Notes under the pieces: model-generated
What the model was told of the DNA's origin: nothing
Database searches by the model: none
The model's input: the letters and a program-made list of their open reading frames with translations, nothing else
Shown: one piece after another, positions 12,026-25,800 of the stretch
How positions within the stretch are numbered: position 1 is the first letter of the stretch
Layout of the letters: each line of letters starts with the position of its first letter
DNA from: Gymnorhina tibicen
Taxonomy: Eukaryota; Chordata; Aves; Passeriformes; Artamidae
Length of the DNA: 64,000 bases
Reading direction: 5' to 3'
Assembly (NCBI GenBank): GCA_013399875.1
Contig: VXAZ01006383.1
Coordinates: 248,001-312,000, forward strand
Program-made: the position numbers and the translations under genes

Positions 12026-13860
12026 TTTTTGATTTGAATAAATCAATAGGACTATCATATAAAGCCAGCCTTCTTATGCTTTTCTGAAATGAAAGAAAAC
12101 CTAAAGTAGGTATACATCAGTCTGCTTAGTGCCTTTTCTTATTGTCATATTTTCAACTGTAATACAAAATAAAGTATCAAGCTACCTGGAGGGCTGCCAG
12201 GAGCCCACCCCCCAGAAAATGACCAATGCTTTTAAGTGAGAAGCAAAAAATGGAGTGCTCTTTAAATGCTGGTCCTTCTGCATCAAATCACAGTGCCCCT
12301 GGAGACAGAATGCACTATGCCATTTGCTGTAACATTTTAAGGTTACCAATTACTCTTTTGCTAGATATACGCACTATAAGGATAAAACCCATAACAGATT
12401 GAAACAGTTATTTTAATTAGAATAAATGAGTGGTTTAGCCTGCATATCTTTGATCATTGTCATGTTAACAAACTGAATAACAATGAACTCTTCAAATAGC
12501 AGGCTCTGCTGGGATTTCTGTAGCACATAATGTCCAACTACAGCTAAAACCCACTAAGCCAATGCTTTTGTTTCCTTATGAAGTTTCATCATAAAGGTAA
12601 ATGTTATCCAGTACGTTACACATTAAACACCATCAATGACTATTAAGTCTTTTATAGAGAATTGTCACTGTCAAAGGCTAATCTTCTTTCCTTTTTATCA
12701 TTATTTTTCTGCCTGACAAAAGGCACTGATAGGGTTTATACAGATACAAGCAATGTCTGCTCACACTCATTAGACTTATCCTACTTGTCTAGGTAAGAGA
12801 CAAAGGTGCACTTAAATAAAGCTTTCTATTCCAATGACACGTGAGTAGAAATGCAGATACTCTACTCTGCATGGTATTCATTAATTTAGCCCACTTTTAT
12901 GTGCTTACTTTCCTATCTACCTTCAAACAGACAGAATAGAAAAAGACAGAGGCAAACAGTTATATAAACTCACATCCATTTTAATGCTCCACTACTGCTA
13001 CCCCTTTATTGTGTCTTGAAGATGCTCATATTTTCATAGCAGACATTTCAGTTCACAAGACAAACTGTTTGTTCTTTCGGTCCCCAAGTACAGCTCATCT
13101 CTGTGTGTTCTATTTGATTTAGAAAAGCCAAAAACATGTGACAGCAGGACTTCTTATCAAATAAGGCCAGTAGTTTAAAGCAGCTTTAATAGCTTAAAAA
13201 ACTAAAAAAAGGAAATCCTATCATCCTTTAAAACCCCTAGAGGTTTTGCAAAGTGCTGGAAACACAGTGACTTGCAGTGAGCAGGTGCTAGGCATGTGAC
13301 AAAGAAGTTCACAAAACATAATAAAACTTTCTAGCTAATGATTAAAAAAATAAATTCTCCTACATCACTATACAGAATGGTTAAAGCATACCACAGTTTG
13401 ACCTTGCAAGCAGAGTCATCAAGATCTATCAATCTGCAGAGCGATGTCCTTGACACTTGATGGTGTTTCATCATCATCATCATCATCATCATCTCTTTAC
13501 CACTCCCACAAGCTCACTGGTTTTGATACACTGCACTGCCTTGAAACACAGCCATGCATTACAAGTACTGAGCACCTTGCTTTCAGTCTCCATTTAACAC
13601 AAAGGGTCCCATGTCCTTAGATGCTCCAACAGCTGACAGAGGAATCTGTGGCCAAACATCTCCACTCCCTGTGAACAGAGCACAATATCTTACTGGAAAC
13701 ACAAAAGAAAGGAGAAAGGTTTTCTTTTCTCCCCTTACTTCTCTTGCTGCTAGTGCTGGCCTACTGACTCAGCACCTGTCGTGGTCCTGCAGGGAGGGTT
13801 TGTAAATCCAAGACAATTTCTGTACATTTTACCAGTAGTTTACTGAATAAGTAGGTTTTT
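12026..13860. other. Non-coding AT-rich DNA, no gene recognised
   Basis: No gene is recognised. Apart from the CAT microsatellite at 13468-13492, it contains only short open frames with no domain. Confidence 0.6.
13468..13492. repeat. (CAT)n trinucleotide microsatellite
   Basis: Eight perfect CAT units in a row; a simple trinucleotide microsatellite in non-coding DNA. Confidence 0.95.
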
Positions 13861-13863
13861 TTA

Positions 13864-13945
13864 TTAGTGAAGTTTACAGATGACACAAAGATTGATGGAG
13901 TAATATTAAGGACACGATACTTTTACAGAGTAATGTAGATCATTG
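13864..13945 (+). pseudogene. Probable trace of CR1 RT around the FADD motif
   Basis: Reading from 13867 on the plus strand gives 'VKFTDDTKIDGVI', closely following the CR1 RT catalytic segment, which has the form K-F-A-D-D-T-K-x-x-G. The Ala of the catalytic box is Thr here, and a stop follows within about 14 codons. Flanking sequence could not be matched to CR1, so this is a short, strongly decayed remnant or, less likely, coincidence. Confidence 0.4.
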
Positions 13946-14069
13946 ATATCAAAGGTCCTTTTGAACAAGATGTATTTTAATTGAGCAAATAAAAGCTAAC
14001 ATACATGGGAATTAACAATTAACATTGTACTTAAAAATTAAGCAGCTAGGAAAGCAGTGTCTTAGAAAA

Positions 14070-14425
14070 AGGATTGTGAAGGCCCTGAGGACATTCACAG
14101 GATTCACTGTACCTGCCCAGGCTCCCAATGACCTCCCTGTACCCTGCCTGTGGCCGAGGATCCCATGTCAGTCCCCTGGGGCCATCAGACACTGCTCCAT
14201 TAACTCCAGAGTAGGGCTGGTCTCCAGCTCCCCACCGTCCTGCCCTGCCCCGTCACAGGCACTGCTAAATCTGTGGGCCCACAGCCTGGCTTCCACTTGC
14301 TCCCATCCCTATGGAGGTGATCCCTGGCTGCCCTGCCTGTGGCTGGGGCAATGCGATGAGTGTTTCCAGACCCTGCCCTGATGGACCCCATGTGGAGCTC
14401 CAACTGCTCCATGCCCAGGGAGCTA
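14070..14425. other. GC-rich island of unknown origin
   Basis: About 350 bases of C- and G-rich sequence stand out against AT-rich flanks. The 13-mer 'ccctgcctgtggc' occurs twice, at 14142 and 14331. The strand-symmetric open frames (14025-14381 plus, 14200-14481 minus) arise from the low A/T content and show no domain. Candidates are an unrecognised LTR fragment or a decayed GC-rich satellite. CpG dinucleotides are few, so it is not a typical promoter island. Confidence 0.45.
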
Positions 14426-14449
14426 TTTGGTACCTCAACAAGTATTTGG

Positions 14450-15810
14450 GAATTAATGCAAATAATTGCTCTCAGTGCCATAAGGAGATAAAATATTTTA
14501 AACTTTACACTGGTTGAACTGATAAAAACTCAACCAGGCAGGCACGTTTCAGTCAATAGCAAGAAAACACAGAAACGAGGTCAGCACTCATCTACACAAA
14601 AACTGAGTGTCTGACTTTTGTGGCCACTCTTTGTGAGTACCTGGACATCCAGAGCGAGAAGTCAGATAGCAATAAGTTTCAGTCTTCCAGTCTGAAAAAC
14701 AGGATCAGCTGGCTTGAACCTGAATTTAGACAAATTCAGTCTTGAAAGAAGACTTTATTTTTCCACCTGTATGGGTGAGTAGTCTCTGGATAACAGGATC
14801 ATGCTAAGGAGTTGTACCACATCCCATATGTGCTGCCACCATAACTCACCATTACCACTTAAATATTCTTGTCTTTTGGAAGAGTATCTTCTGGACCAGA
14901 GGTAGGGAAATATTTATATAGTAGGAATTCACCGAAGTAACAGCACAATCCCTGGATTTCTGCTGGATCACTGGAATGTTTTGACTTGCCTCATACACAT
15001 CAGGTGCTTGCTCATGCAATTGGCAATTTATGAACACTGCCTGAAAAAAGGGGGCCTGAAAGTCACTCAGATAAAGCAGTAAGTACTCAAAACAATGAAA
15101 GGGGGTGCTTTGAAAATATTTTTTCTTTTTGTATGCATAATGATGTGCAGATCTTTTGATCTGTTTTAGCTTCATCATGCTTATCTGTGTTTAACTCTTT
15201 GCTGGTGCTATGCTTATGCAGTCTTTCTGTAATGGGCTGAGAGATAGCCCCATGTTTCTGTCCTCTAAAAGTAAGAAAACTGACTTTTCTTTTCTTTCTG
15301 GGTTTAAATAATCTATGACCATTAACATAATGACTTGGGAAAATAACTAAACATAAAAACTAGGAAGTTGCTGAATTCAAATATTTGACTGGTGCAAGTG
15401 CTTCACCTTCCTATATCTGAAGATATATGAAAACTTGAAAATACAGGAAAAAAATGAAAAATGAGTTTACGCAAGATATAAACCTCACTTCATTGAACAT
15501 ATTATGGAGACTGATAATGAGAATCACACTGGCATTGTGATTGAATTACATATTGCAATTGCTATAGTTTGCTAAGCATAAATTACATTCATGTTGTGTT
15601 TTCAGCATATTTTGTATCACTCCACTAAATCAGAAATCCCGTGTAACATCAATTGTCTTCAAATAAGTAAATTTGATATAAACATTAGCCATTCACACAT
15701 GAAGTATCTAAAAGAACTTGATCAAAGAGTACTGAACTCTTACATTTTATAAGTAATAAATGTAAGTCTCTTCAGGAACCACCTGCAGCTTTCGATACTG
15801 AGGCTAAGTC
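14450..15810. other. Non-coding DNA, no gene recognised
   Basis: No recognised element. The reverse-strand frame at 14852-15178 (108 codons) has no recognisable domain and lies in AT-rich sequence. Confidence 0.55.
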
Positions 15811-15814
15811 AATT

Positions 15815-15885
15815 CTAAAGCTGGTGTAAATCAGCTTTATGAGTGAAATTATACTATTTTACATTGGCTGGATATCTGATATGTG
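15815..15885. repeat. Ancient palindromic repeat remnant ('ctggtgtaaatcag' type)
   Basis: The left arm 'ctggtgtaaatcagc' is followed about 30 bases later by a diverged inverted copy, 'tactattttacattggctgg', and then by 'atatctg'. This follows the pattern of a palindromic repeat common in turtles and crocodilians, with 'ctggtgtaaatcagc' at one end and its complement followed by 'tgaggatctg' at the other. The centre has decayed. I am fairly sure of the resemblance but not of a formal family name. Confidence 0.55.
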
Positions 15886-15889
15886 AAGT

Positions 15890-18800
15890 CCACAAGACAC
15901 AGAACACTAAGCACATACTTCAATGATTTATAGAATCAGGATGATAATGGAATTTACTTATTGTTGACGTGCCTTCTTGCTGTCAGACTCGGAAGAAAAA
16001 AATCACTGCACATAAAAGTATGCTTATTTCAGACATACAGACAAAGGCTCCTGTAGAGACTGAGCTGAAGATAAATATCTGAATGGCAAATCACATAAGC
16101 AGGAGTATACAGTGGAAGGTTAATGGTAACAGGTGCTTGGCAATGGGCTTTCAGAAGTTTGGTTTGTTTGGGATTCTGTTTCTGGTAACTGGAAGCAGAA
16201 TAGAAGTTCTTTCTCTAAAAAAGGTTTGTCTTTTCCAAAAAAGAAAAAAAGGGTAACCTCTTTTTGCTAGCTCCCTAGCACTTTTTTCAGGAAAATAGCA
16301 GCCCTTCAAAGGGTGGAACTGATTGCAGTAAAGGACAACTTTATCACAGTTTCTTTAAAAGTATGTTACCCTGGAAAGGCAGTAGTCTAGTTAAACTATG
16401 TTCATGATACTTATCTTTCTCTGCAGCAGTGAAGAGGAGAAGTGTTCCGTGAGCTTAGAATAGAAATTTCTTTGACAGTGTGAAAGCCTATGAAAATCTG
16501 ACAGGGTATATTCTCCCTTACAGGGATCTGCAACTCTAACAGAAACACCTTTCTCCCTCCTAAAACTCAACAGAATCAAAGAACTGAATAAATGTAAAAA
16601 TGAACATAAAAACTGATGATCAAGCTCCGCTTGCTCAGAGCAGGAGAAAACAAGATTGGCAACAAAATTCTTAATTTCCCCTAAGATTATTAAAAAAACA
16701 GCTGTTAGTGTATCAAAGCACATTTGATATGGCTGTGCCAGTTTTGCCAACTTAGTAATTTCAGCAAGAAATTCAATTTGACCTGAAACATGTATCAAAC
16801 CATCACTTTCATTCTCCCAAATTTAATGCAACTCATGCTGTTGGAACTCTTGAGGTTATTCCTACATGTGATGCCACTGAGGACACAACTAAAAGTTTAC
16901 ATGCACTTCTGAGAATTATGAAGGAAAAAAAAAAAGAGAGAAAAGGATAAGCTCAGAAAATCTGCACTATTGTTTCTCTACAAGAGTAATTAACACATAT
17001 TCCCAAAGGAACTAAGGAAAGAAGGAAAGAAACTGAAGATTCCCTTTGGGCAGGATAGTAAGTGTAGCAGGCATTAAATATGCAAGCAGCCATTAGGCAT
17101 GATTAAAGATTAATTCTGTGTCATAGACAGGACTTGAGGTCACTACAGGTCATGACTCTCATCTTAGTTATTTGGCTTACTGTTTTTATTTAATTAGCTT
17201 GACTTAATGAATCTTTGGTTTTAGATGTCTGGCAACCTAGATTATTGTGCACCATTTATTAAGTTCAAGGCTCAGCTCTGTAACTTTCTCTTAGCAGGTA
17301 GCTTCCGCAGTTTCGTCACTAAGATGCTGGGCAAAACCAGAGGGGGTTCTATGTAAGAGCATGATGGTACAATTTTATTTACCAAAGTCAGCTTTAGAGG
17401 TTCTACTGGAATTGGTGAGATCTGTGAGCTCATAATTTGGTGATAGTACTTCAGTGCTGCCTATTACATTAGTTGCATTAGTAAAATTCTCTCCAAGTCA
17501 AAAATCATAGTTCTCAATTGGTACCGTGTATTGTACTGGCCATGTCAGCATAGTTCAACCTTTTGTGTTCTGCTCACTGTTTTTTAACACAAATTATTCA
17601 TTTAAATGTAGAAGTACTAAATATGTCAAAAGTTAATTTAAATCACTTTTTTTAAAATCTGAACTTCCAATAAATATTTCCATAATAGAGACCTAACTAA
17701 GACCTTTAAGTACTTTCCATATAGAAAACATTTTCTTGTGTATTTGTTTTTATTAAATCTTTTCATTTTGCATTAAAGGCCTATCTTTTCTTCCCTTAAG
17801 AACAAAAAGATCACTTTTTCCTAAACTTTGCCTAGCAGTCAATAAAATCAAAAGGATGACTGAATCTCAGTGCAATGTGTTTTTTCCCTCCTGTTTCAAT
17901 TAGAAGGGTAGTTAATCAAACAAATAATAATTAAATAGAGCACCTGCAAGAATGAAAGAACTGGGGGAAAAAAGGCTTGTGATGCAAGCATAGCTAGGGG
18001 AACAGCCGATTCTCTTTCATCTTCTTTTCAGATTCTCTGTCTTCCATACCATAATGAAAAGAGAATTACCCTGTCCTTAAAAGTCTTGAAAAAATGATCA
18101 GGACTTCACAAAAAGCGTAAGCGAAGGGGGGCTCCCTTTCTCAATGCACCAGAAAATATCAACTTTCACAAGGTAAAAACTAATAAAGCCGTGACATCAA
18201 GTTGCCTGTGAATTGAGTGCTTTTAAGTCACATCAAATCCTAGAGAAGAAAACTAAGGTCATCATGGCCCAGAATAAAATGAAGACAGCTAAGGCATAAA
18301 TCATGAAATTCACAGAATTTGCATTAGAATAATTTGCAGCACATCTGGTGCACAAATTTGCCAGATCTGCTGGTAAACTACTAGGTAGCCTGGTGCATAA
18401 TTTCCAGTTTGGAAACTTTAAGGACAACAGGAATCCAAATTAATCTACCAGTTACATTCAGGATTTGCTGAAGGATGAAGCTAAGGGACATGAAGAACAG
18501 AGAGAACATGCTAGTACTAAGCTCAGGTAATTAAAATTTTTTTTTAAATTGAACAAATTGCCCTTCAGTAACATTTTTGTTACTTTCAGGCCTAGCAATT
18601 TTCTGTCAGAGATATCAAGGATGCTTGTCTTAGCACTTTGGAAAAGACAAATATTTTGCCTATGAAAAGAAAATTTTTTTTACAATGAAATATTTGGAGA
18701 TGGTTCAAAAGAACAAGAAGTCCTAGAAAAAAAAGGTGGGAATGCATATCTCAGTCTCAGGTCTGCTATGAGATTGGAAGATTCTATCCAGCAATTTCTG

Positions 18801-21800
18801 GCATAGATTTGTTTTGGTATTGGGATAGCCACAATAGGACAGACATTCTTGGCCATTGGTCCTTGTAATCATGTTATTAAAAAAAGTTAGAGCCAGAAAG
18901 AAAGTTAATGATTTAATGGACTTTATCCATTGAGCCCCAAATGCAGCCAACTCAGCTGCAAGTTCTTAACTGTGCATGAAGGATGAAGCTATTCTCTTGT
19001 TATGAAGACAGTGTCTCTTCAGCACATGCTAATGGCTGGGTAACAGGCAGATAATCTCCTAATTGTTTATCTTGATAGTGACCATAAAGCTTACAGCAGA
19101 ATAAATATGAAAATGAAAATTCAGAGGACACCAAATTCAGTGGCAGCTATTAGCAATGCAATTAGAGTGGTTGATTAGAAATGTGTAGGAACGTTTTTGA
19201 GACTCTGAGTTTGTGCCAGACTCTGAAAAACAAGGGCCTTGAACAGTCTGAACTATAAAGCCGCCAATACAGTATCTTCAGAAAATACGTGAAATGCACG
19301 TAGGTCTATCCGATATATCAGACAGAAGAACAATTTAAGGATAATAAATTCTACCCGCTGAATAATGAGACTTTGGGGACTGACTTCGGCAAAACTACTC
19401 AGAATAAGGAAAGAGTTCAAACAAGCTACTTTTCATGCAATGGCAAGTATTTGTGACATGTACAACTAAGAGAATTTTGGGCCATGAATTAGCTTTGTTC
19501 CTAAAGTTTTCACAAGCTGAGTCTTAAACTTAGTACCTTCTCTTTTCCACATAGAAGGAAGCAAATATGACTCAAAGCTCAGAGACTCTTACTTCAGTTA
19601 TTAGGTTTTTAACTGAAGACCAGATCAAGGCAAATCAAAATTGAACCTCCCATACTGTTCTTGTACCCGGGCTTATACTGATAAATTCTATATATCTACC
19701 ATCTACATAATTTTGTCTATCACCTATTTCCCTTCATCAATAATGTGCTTGTCTTCATTCCCATCTCTTTTTCCCTTCTCAATTTTGGAAATAAGGACTG
19801 TGCATCACTACAGGGAACCTGGATTTAGTTTGGTATTAAGAGAGCTTTACTATAAACACATGGTGCACTGAGCAAAAGAGAGAACTGATACTTTGGAATG
19901 TGTCCAAGAGCTAGTTAGTTCAATATCCTGTCTCTGACAGGGGAAGATATAAGAAACCTACAACAGGCAGATCTAGGGTTATTCAATCTAAAAGACAGAG
20001 CATACTTTAACCTTTAGATTGAAATATTCATTTCAATAAAATGGTTTACAATTTGTTAAGACAAGTTTAATGTATTGTCAATGTCATTTTTTTTTAAACC
20101 TCCTTCATATTTGATCTAAATCATGTCCTGCCTTAATGAGTTCCATAAACCACTTACATGTACATAAAAAAACAACTGTAAGCTTAAAAGCATTTCTGGA
20201 TTTCACAACATTTAATTTCAATTTACTGTCCTTATTTCTTTCTGTTCAGAGTCATGTAGAGTTTGATATGTGGAAATATGCGATATATAACATAAATCAC
20301 AAAAGCTACTATTATAATATTCTTTATTCCTCTTTTCTTTTGCAGTAGTTTTTGTTTCTTTCAACACAACTTCTTTACATACTTCATTACTGCATTACAC
20401 ATTACTGAACCTCTTTTTGTTCTGTGATATCCTTTAAGATACAGGACAGACAGTATTGCATAGTGTTCCAGAAGAGGCATTTAAAGCATTATGACATCTT
20501 TTCTATTCTTTGTTATCCCTTTTCTTATACATATTAAAAGCTTGCCTTTTTGTTTTGATATATCAATATGTTAAGCTGAAATGCTCCTTAAGTTCTGTAC
20601 CACCAGAAATTACGTGAACACAGTTGTGGATTTTTAAAGTTGATATATCCAATTTAAAAGACTAGAAATTGTATTATTGAATTCAATTCCAAGCTATTTT
20701 TTCCTACAGTTTTAATGTATTGCTATTATGTTTCATTTACCATTTGTTTCAGCTCCCTTGGATACCTAATACCCTCCCCCCAATTTCTCTGATCCTGAAT
20801 GAACATTGCTTTGAAGTTAAAAAATTCATCTGCAAATATACCTACCGCATCACTCTCTGTATTTTCAGGCTATTAATATGGATATTTAAAACAAAGGTGA
20901 AAAGACCAAATACAAAACCTGAACTCAGTCTCATTGCTGCAGTTTTCCCAGAAGAAAAAAATAAAACATGATTTTTTCTATGCATCATGTTTTATTGAAT
21001 ATTTGAACTGTAACAATATTTCACTTCATTATGTATAATTACTTCTTTTAACAACCCATCAGAGAAATAACAGTTGCTCTGTTAGAAGGACATTAGCAAA
21101 ATTAAAAAGTGAACCTAATTTATTGATAATGGACTACTCTTGAGTTATCAGAATATTCTTTCAGTTATAATCCCATCTTGTCGAAATATTTGACAAGTCA
21201 TCAATGTCTTTCAAATATTTGTTAATGCTCTGTTTTTCTCAAAACAATAATGGTTTCTTTCATAGTTTTTTCACCATGTTATGAAGAGAAAAACATGTAA
21301 GAGGAGAACAATTCAGAAATGGCCATCACAATTCTCATTAGCAAAAATGCATAGTCCAAGGAAAATGCCATAACAGGACAATACTGGAAATGGTCTCTAT
21401 TTTAATCAGTAAATGAATACGAGAAAAGTCAGTGCTTGTTGGGTGGTGCATTTAGTTATTTATTCAACACTCAGCTCCCAGTGTGTTTTATTGGTGGCTT
21501 ATCTTGAATACATTCCTGAATATAAGCCATAGAAAGAGTCAATTTTACATGTCAAGGACTATTTATGAAGTGCTATAAACAATTTATATGACTGAGTTTT
21601 GGGGGGGAAAAAAAAATTTCCTCATTTCTATTTTCTTATTTTACATAATGCTTTTCCTAAGGGAATGGCATGAGGGAATGGGAAGATCAATTGTACATCA
21701 AATTGTAGAAACACTGACACATTTGTCTAGATCACTAAAGTTATCAGGCAATAAGTGAAAAGTGTACGCAATTTGTCCATCAGAATTTGTCAAAATATTA

Positions 21801-23105
21801 TACAACAATTCATTAACTCACACCAATTCTAATCACACCTGGCATTAAAATTTTGTATCTGTCTTGCTAACAGAACTTTACCAAGCCAAATTTCTAAAGA
21901 GATAAAAATAGTGCAAAATAAATAAAAATCTGGTTTCACTGAGGAGAAAAGTCTGCTTAGTCTTGTTATTCTTTTTTTTCCTCATGAATTTCTTGGTGGT
22001 TATTTGAGGTTAAATAAGGGAACAACAAAAAAAAAGTCTCACAAAAGGATGGACTTACAGAGAGAAAAAAAGAATTATCTAAAATAGAGAAAGTAATAGA
22101 GTGATAGTAAGTGAACAAGGAATTGGTTCCTTGGAAGAAAATGTATCTACATAACTGCATAATCTGTGACACATCAAAAATACAGATTTTTTTATTCAGT
22201 AATGAATAAACTTAATTTGCTGTATTCCTAATTATAAGGTTTGTACGTGCATTTTTTAGGGATACTGTGTCATAACTGGTATCAATAGAAAGTGAGTATA
22301 AGCATGCAACTTATCATTATTTAATGATTCTTTCATATTTCTTTTTACTAGTAATTTGTAATACTTTATTCTCCATGTAAGACTTTGCCTCTTCCTGTTA
22401 TACAAAGAAAATAGACCATCTATTTTAGAATTTGGTAACGGCTATCTTTGCTATAGGTACCACAAATACAAATCAGAGAGGATTTCAGCAATCTTTCCTC
22501 TATTCACAGAAAACTATGTATACTTGTTTTATTTTTCTGAAGCATCAGTATTTTTACAGATTCAATTCTCATACTATGGTTAAAAATTAAATAAATCTGA
22601 TAGCATTTCCAGAGTGTCTGTTTCTGTTCTTACTACACTTTGGAATTCTTGGCTAGTCAAAACCATTTAATGAAAAAGTTTCGTCTTTGGATTTTAAACA
22701 CGAAAAGTCCATAGCGCTTGTGGAAAGAAAGTAAAAAAGAAAAGGAAAAAGAAACCCGTAAAAAAACAACAACCCACATACACACCAACAAATACTTATA
22801 TGCTTCAGTCAGTTTTGGGGTTTGCATTATCAATAAGGAACGAAACTTTCTTTGTGGTTCATGTAAGAAACTAGTATTGCCTGGACCTGTTTTATTCATG
22901 AGTACCAGATGAGTATCAAAGCATAAAATTTGAGATGGTAGCTCACAGGAGGAATATATGAGGCCAAGGCAAGTGAAAAGCTATTGCCTATTGATGAGAA
23001 AAGCAGAGGTATTACTCACATTCTGAAACCCTTACTTTGTGTTTACATTTATCCTCAGGTTTTTTATATATATCCTAGAGCTCACAAATATAGTCCTAAT
23101 ACATG
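15890..23105. other. Long non-coding AT-rich stretch, no gene recognised
   Basis: More than 7 kb with dense stops and no transposon I can recognise by eye. The largest open frame (16391-16798 minus, 135 codons) shows no domain, and its codon use follows local composition. Small A- or T-runs occur (16923-16934, 18538-18546, 20088-20096, 21601-21617). Conserved non-coding elements could be hidden here and would only show in an alignment to other birds. Confidence 0.6.
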
Positions 23106-23109
23106 GTCT

Positions 23110-23914
23110 TAGAGACTTGATGGGATTCAGAGAATATTAAAAGAGCTTGCTGATATGACTGACTGCAAGGCCGAGGATTTGGCTAACAGAAATCTCATGA
23201 AGTTCAGCAAAATGCAGAGCTATGTACCTAGGACAGAATTAACCCCTGTGCTGATACAGGCTGGGAAACAGCTGGCTGAGTACCAAACAGCCTGAAAATG
23301 ACCTGGGTGTTACAGTGTCAGGTCAAGTAGGATCAAACTGTGGCAAATAAATCCCATACAGGCCTGTATCAGACAAACTGTGGTCAGCTGGTAGAGGTAA
23401 ATTATTATTTTCAACTCAATCCCAGTGAGGCTGCACTTGGAATACGTGTTCAGTTTTGTGTCTCAGTTCAAGGGAAATGCTGGAAAACTGTGAAGTACTC
23501 AGTGGAAGAAAAGATAGTGGGATATCTGCCTGACAGAGCAAATCGAGAGCACTGGGTTTTTTCAGTCTGCTGAAAAGCAGACTAAGAGAAGAATAAGCCT
23601 ACAACTACTTGGACATCTCCAACCACAACTGTCAAACTCTTGGCAATGCCTAATTGTAAAACAAGGAGCAACTGCTACAAGCTGTGAGTTGTGATGTCTA
23701 CTCAGCATTAAGAAAGAACTTTCGTACAGCACTGAATCAGATCACACAGAGAAGCTGCAAAATCCCCATCTTTGGAGATTTTTAAGACTCAGTTATAGAA
23801 AACCATGGGTAACTTAAGGTGGTCACTATTCAAGAGTCTTGCTCCTTGGCTTCGTTGGAGAGGCTGAAGTACACAGCCTCCCAAGGACTCTTCCAACCCA
23901 TAGTTCTGTAATGC
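23110..23914 (+). mobile_element. Old, strongly diverged CR1 LINE 3' portion
   Basis: Plus-strand CR1. Starting near 23110, the sequence follows the end of RT: 'actgcaaggccgaggattt' and 'ctcatgaagttcagcaaaatg'. At about 23430-23460 it encodes a diverged 'HLEYVFSF' matching the CR1 'HLEYCVQF' motif. It then follows the 3' untranslated part, ending in 'ctcttccaacccatagttctgt' near 23911. Frameshifts, stops and gaps are everywhere, making this the most decayed of the long CR1 copies in the window. Confidence 0.8.
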
Positions 23915-25180
23915 AGAAAACACAGATGAAAATATGAATAATGTTTCTTAGAGAATAGTAGGAATAAATACTAAAAGGGATGCTAAAGTTTTCTGGCAGT
24001 GTAAGCTGCATTTTAAGTAAAGCAGGGACTCTATGTCCTGCACTGCTGAAATAAAAGCATTTGGCTGGCTTTCTGAAGCACTTTCCTTCAGCCTTACCAA
24101 AGACTGGGAACAGTTCTCAAGAGATCCTAAACAATAGAATCCTAAGAACAGAAACAGAATCAGTTCTGATTTGATCCAAAGCTGACATTAACACAAAAAT
24201 GACCTTTTTTAGTCGTTACACATAAACCAAACTGTTACTTTTTGACAACACGATACATTACTTTCATGTGTAACTTTCTTAATAATTTTTATTACTCCAT
24301 GTTATTAATACACTATTTGCTTAAGCATAACATTTTGCTGATGTTGCACAAAACAAAAATAAAAGCTCCTAGGTTAGAAAAAAGAAAGGACCCATTATAA
24401 AGTGAAAAATTTGGATGTTGTTACATGATCTGCAAGACAGTTGCCAACTATGGTAATACAATGCTTACACATGAAAGAAAAGTAAAAGGTCATATTACCA
24501 GATCTAACTCTGAATTTAACACAGTTTTGAAGAGATGAGGCTAGATGACCTTCAGAGTTTTGAATCCTTTGGACACAAATTATTCTGCTAATCTACTATT
24601 ACTTATAACAAATAATGGAGAATGAAAATAAATTAAAAGTATTTCTAAGGCTCACAAGCTTTATTTGTGGCTAAAAAACCACTCAGTTTTTAAGCACACA
24701 CACAAGAGAAGCCTAGATGATATAAAGTGGGGAAAAAAGTATTTTTTTTTCCTCCAGAATTAAAACACCTTTACATCACTCAAATGTCAGCAGACAAGTC
24801 TTTGAATGACTGATGTTACATAACAGACACAGCAATGTGTTTTAGGGTGGCAGGGTAAGCTAAGGACACAGCTTTCTTCTGCACTCAAAATGTGTTTGGT
24901 ACAAGGGGTTGAAGTCAAACTCTCGATGTGAGCAAAATGTGGCTTTTACATGTTAATTATGACATAAGTAAGGATACACAAAGACACAAATGCATCCTCG
25001 GCACTCATAGAATGCTTTACCTCTCTTCACGTATAACACTTGCCTTCACATGCCTTTATGTCAAATCAGGTGCTATAGTGCTACATGATGGATATAATTC
25101 AATGTGACAGGTTACAATGTAGCACATTATTTGGAAAATCAGTGAAAAAAAGGCAGTTGTTATGAAATTGGTTGTTAAAG
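23915..25180. other. Non-coding DNA, one possible CR1 tail trace
   Basis: Mostly featureless AT-rich sequence. Positions 24530-24575 read 'gatgaggctagatgacctt' then 'cagag', followed by a tail like a CR1 3' terminus, which normally reads 'gactagatgatctt..aggtcc'. The match is short, so it is noted here and not called as a separate element. Confidence 0.4.
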
Positions 25181-25189
25181 ATGTTCAGG

Positions 25190-25320
25190 TTTGTTTGGCT
25201 GGTGGTTTTCTTTTGTTATAGTTTCTTTTTTGGTTTTTCGTTTAATGTTTTGTTTTGTTTTGGGTTTGTTTTACTTTGTGTGTGGTTTTTCAATTGGTTT
25301 TGTTTTGCTCTTTTTTTCAA
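25190..25320. repeat. GT-rich (GTTTT)n low-complexity tract
   Basis: About 130 bases of T and G with repeated GTTTT and GGTTTT units. Simple low-complexity sequence with no coding meaning. Confidence 0.7.
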
Positions 25321-25800
25321 TCAACCCATGCAAAGGAAGACACTAAGATGACATTTTTTATTTTAAAAAGCATAACTTATCTCTAATATAAGAGCTAGGG
25401 ATTTCCCCACATGCACCAGATGTTTAAAAAGTGTAAACAATTAGAGACAGAATCACTGAGCAGATATTCCCTCTAATGAGCCAGCAGAAGGAAAACTTGT
25501 GCATGTTGAAGTGATGGTGCTTTCTCCATTTTCCTCATAGCAAAACTCTAGCTAGGCTAAAGTATATCTCTGTAATTTCAAAATAGGAAATAAAACCAAA
25601 TGAAATCTATGTTCAAGTACTTGGAATGGATACAACTACAGGTCTTGCTGTTTTGATGGCAAAATATGACAGGATGTTATATTAGTAAAAATATTTCCAT
25701 AATTAATGCATGACTGCATTATCTGTTGGATAGGTCAATGATAATAAAAACAGGTTTAAACTGTAGTTTTCCAGATTCTCAGAAGTATTTATTTTGTGTG

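Noticed and set aside
16391..16798. 135-codon reverse-strand frame
   Set aside because: AT-driven composition, no domain, signal peptide or homology that I recognise.
24530..24575. CR1 3' tail-like words
   Set aside because: The match is about 40 bases and diverged; too short to call as an element without an alignment score.
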